From CAYFMH01 sp964344165 (GTDB taxonomy: Bacteria > Patescibacteriota > Gracilibacteria > UBA4473), in NCBI GenBank assembly GCA_964344165.1, contig CAYFMH010000084.1:1-7003 (forward strand): 7,003 bases of DNA, in the 5' to 3' direction. A program made the position numbers and the translations under genes. This document shows, piece by piece, positions 6,301 to 7,003 of this stretch (position 1 is its first letter; every line of letters begins with the position of its first letter). A model generated the notes under the pieces. The model saw nothing but the letters and a program-made list of their open reading frames with translations. It had not been told where the DNA came from and searched no databases.

Positions 6301-6842
6301 GCTACTTCGGCGATTTTTTCGAAGCTTGAATCAAGATCTTTTGGGTTCTTGGCTTTGGCTACGCGGGAAAGCAAAACAGTTGTCTCGGATTTTCTAAGCT
6401 CGGCCCTCGTCAAAGAATCACGAGCAAATTTCGCGATTTCAGTTTTGAGAGTGGTGAGGCGCTTTTGAGTTTCGGAGGATCCGGCTCGGTAGCCTCGAGC
6501 GAAATCTCGAATACGTTTTTTGAGGAGCGTTTTCTCTGAAAAAGAGAACTTCTTTGCTTCTACTTCGAGCGTTTGGTGTTTGGCGAGCTTATCGACTCGA
6601 GACTTGATCTTTTTATCTACGCGAAGGCGGCCTTTACGTCCTTTGTTATCTGCTTTAGTTTTTCCCTCCACTTTGGAAATGGCGTCGTCCGCTCCATTTC
6701 CTTTTTCTTTTGGAGAAACATCTTTTCGGCGGTGAGGGATTGTTTTGTCATCTTTTGGGGTTATTTTACCTTTTTCTTTTTTAGGGGGCAATTCATTTGC
6801 TTTGTTGAATAATTCCGCCGCTTTTAATGCTTGCTCTTCCAT
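3387..6842 (-). CDS. Giant phage/mobile-element-type multidomain protein
   Basis: A 1151-residue protein. Residues 1-330 are highly charged (K/E/R-rich) and predicted helical or coiled coil, starting with a lysine-rich low-complexity stretch (about 20-90). Residues 330-620 include M-S-E-Q-E-A-L-D (447-454) and N-P-D-Y-W-P-R-S (about 523-530). Residue 659 begins N-V-F-L-K-Q-L-T-S-F-P. F-Q-T-T-P-I-A-Y-W (816-824) follows a Q-Q-A-S segment. The only strongly hydrophobic stretch is about 893-908 (F-L-I-Y-W-V-V-L-P). This order recalls the large polyvalent-protein-associated and internal-virion proteins of phages and conjugative elements, which are delivered with DNA. That resemblance is from memory and unverified; no enzymatic active site is visible. 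The ATG at 6842 is the first of the frame, but the frame is open about 39 codons further upstream without any start codon, so the true 5' end is uncertain. There is no Shine-Dalgarno sequence next to the ATG. It converges on the 83-residue gene (3-nt gap) with no obvious terminator. Confidence 0.7.
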   Translation of the reverse strand: MEEQALKAAELFNKANELPPKKEKGKITPKDDKTIPHRRKDVSPKEKGNGADDAISKVEGKTKADNKGRKGRLRVDKKIKSRVDKLAKHQTLEVEAKKFSFSEKTLLKKRIRDFARGYRAGSSETQKRLTTLKTEIAKFARDSLTRAELRKSETTVLLSRVAKAKNPKDLDSSFEKIAEVAEKAYARALRGKLTKELKNTKIRKVKGIPTGRFDADTQEILEKIKDVSQTNRSQALAKIEENVAALEKDPSLEDLIEENEILHFAGIKEMNSSELTEALKSIKLIKEKGRALRKEAAETRKLRMEAIRTNAKETITGGKPPSARAIGLDPHDEKPLADTLRGWDDTAQGWVTLLDKLSRFDRTSKPLRSKLSIFGENVHRARNSKNMMLLDFETQIQKKAEELFTPSKIGAFQSKKGQFKKRLHETFEKKNLGTYKDESGNEVSLKMSEQEALDFHLMSKDPENFKKIQEDNLYTSEMIDAIEDSISPEMLKFGDFMQDLTKQIRDEVTPLYEEIYGVKFPNNPDYWPRSVDVETAKTDALMLIEETKKSSTTPGAIKARVSHRQPLKFEDASFKLQKHIDQMTHFINFAKPMKDIRSVFGNKEIRKSIKEFHGKKAMHQLDNLIDDMASDQATKGDTYTTLDKFRKNFTTSVIGLNLNVFLKQLTSFPAYADEVPLHEFTAGAFDFWTNPVKNFRTLMNSSDLMKARYSLGFERDLKDAAKSTAFQKVSGSKNLVELSMFLVKNGDKFAILNGGWARYKYELKKGLKKGLSEKEAQKKAIFEFEKATKLSQQASDIEDLSKLQRSGSLGKIFTMFQTTPIAYWRQTGVALRAFLNKRGFNAMSEAEANAFRELTEGINIEKNIETITEEMSKGRKGVSGLKKASLQAEYTKRFLIYWVVLPSVFQYVSDGFEYDGTNQLRAAGLGAFNYYPAFGNLVQTASGKLAGERWDFQGSPLLSAMNSLTDLFGSIPKLIQQKAAGEVLKEKSIAAAINDLKTVAGSATGLPFRPATTTLSGAIDLVSGETKDYRRLFRSELSLNEGKSEWEKIRERSYTETITKDDAKTWLKAQKRLLERGEIDQELFEKRKKDFSKRQKLAPEVAKASERSKKILSASEESRLRAYNIYRKKGFTKIHFQKSGLEKVFEEFYKK

Positions 6843-7003
6843 AATTGCTAATCTTGCTTTGTCGGCTTGCTCTTTTCGCTCCTTTATGGATTTAGCTCGA
6901 TTTACTTTCTGAATACGTCCTAAGTACGATTTAAAATCATCATTATTTTTGATGTTTTTATACTAAGCCGCTTTAATAATTTGGAATTTTTGCGAAATAA
7001 GAG
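6843..7003 (-). other. Upstream flank of the giant gene with two open frames
   Basis: On the minus strand the frame of the giant gene stays open from 6842 back to a TAG at 6965-6963. It reads protein-like, K/R/E/Q-rich helical sequence (for example S-Y-L-G-R-I-Q-K and E-Q-A-D-K-A-R-L-A-I) but has no ATG, GTG or TTG. A second minus frame is open from the window edge (7003) to a TAG at 6922-6920 and could be the 3' end of an upstream gene, or the true N-terminal part of the giant gene joined by a frameshift in the A-runs near 6945-6960. No promoter is clear. Confidence 0.4.

Noticed and set aside
3432..6812. Many plus-strand open frames opposite the giant gene
   Set aside because: Serine/phenylalanine/glycine-rich translations without family motifs, lying antisense to a continuous 1151-codon frame. 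They are shadows.

Overview
The window is a compact stretch of bacterial DNA carrying a diversity-generating retroelement (DGR) next to genes that look phage- or mobile-element-derived. TTGACA-type boxes point to Bacteria. None of the six genes has a clear Shine-Dalgarno sequence, genes are packed with gaps of 1-4 nt, and the RT and Avd resemble those of candidate-phyla (Patescibacteria-like) genomes and their phages. That lineage guess is from memory of the family and is only moderate. The standard code (TAA, TAG and TGA all stops) fits every gene.

Left half, DGR (126-2641): a target gene on + (126-1307) ends in a sharply adenine-depleted, GC-rich segment (about 1078-1211), read here as the variable region (VR). 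A hairpin (1214-1245) follows at once and can terminate transcription in both directions. An avd-type four-helix-bundle accessory gene lies on the opposite strand (1594-1244), and a complete DGR reverse transcriptase on + (1598-2641) diverges from it with only 3 nt between the two ATGs. In the known mechanism, RT plus Avd copies a template repeat (TR) RNA with errors at adenines, and the cDNA replaces the VR. No TR could be found by eye in the window, so the template lies outside it, is too diverged to see, or has been lost.

Middle (2643-3383): a 133-residue protein on - made of two tandem excisionase/MerR-like helix-turn-helix units (HTH_17-like). It diverges from a small 83-residue acidic protein of unknown function. 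Between them a perfect 7-bp inverted repeat touches the -35 box of the small gene and lies 1 nt upstream of the HTH gene start, so it is a good candidate operator.

Right half (3387-6842, -): one very large gene (1151 residues), lysine/glutamate-rich and helical in its first third. Its later motifs recall the large multidomain proteins of phages and conjugative elements (polyvalent-protein or internal-virion type). Its reading frame stays open about 39 codons upstream of the first ATG with no start codon, so its 5' end is uncertain. The likeliest overall picture is a prophage or mobile element whose DGR diversifies a non-secreted target protein.
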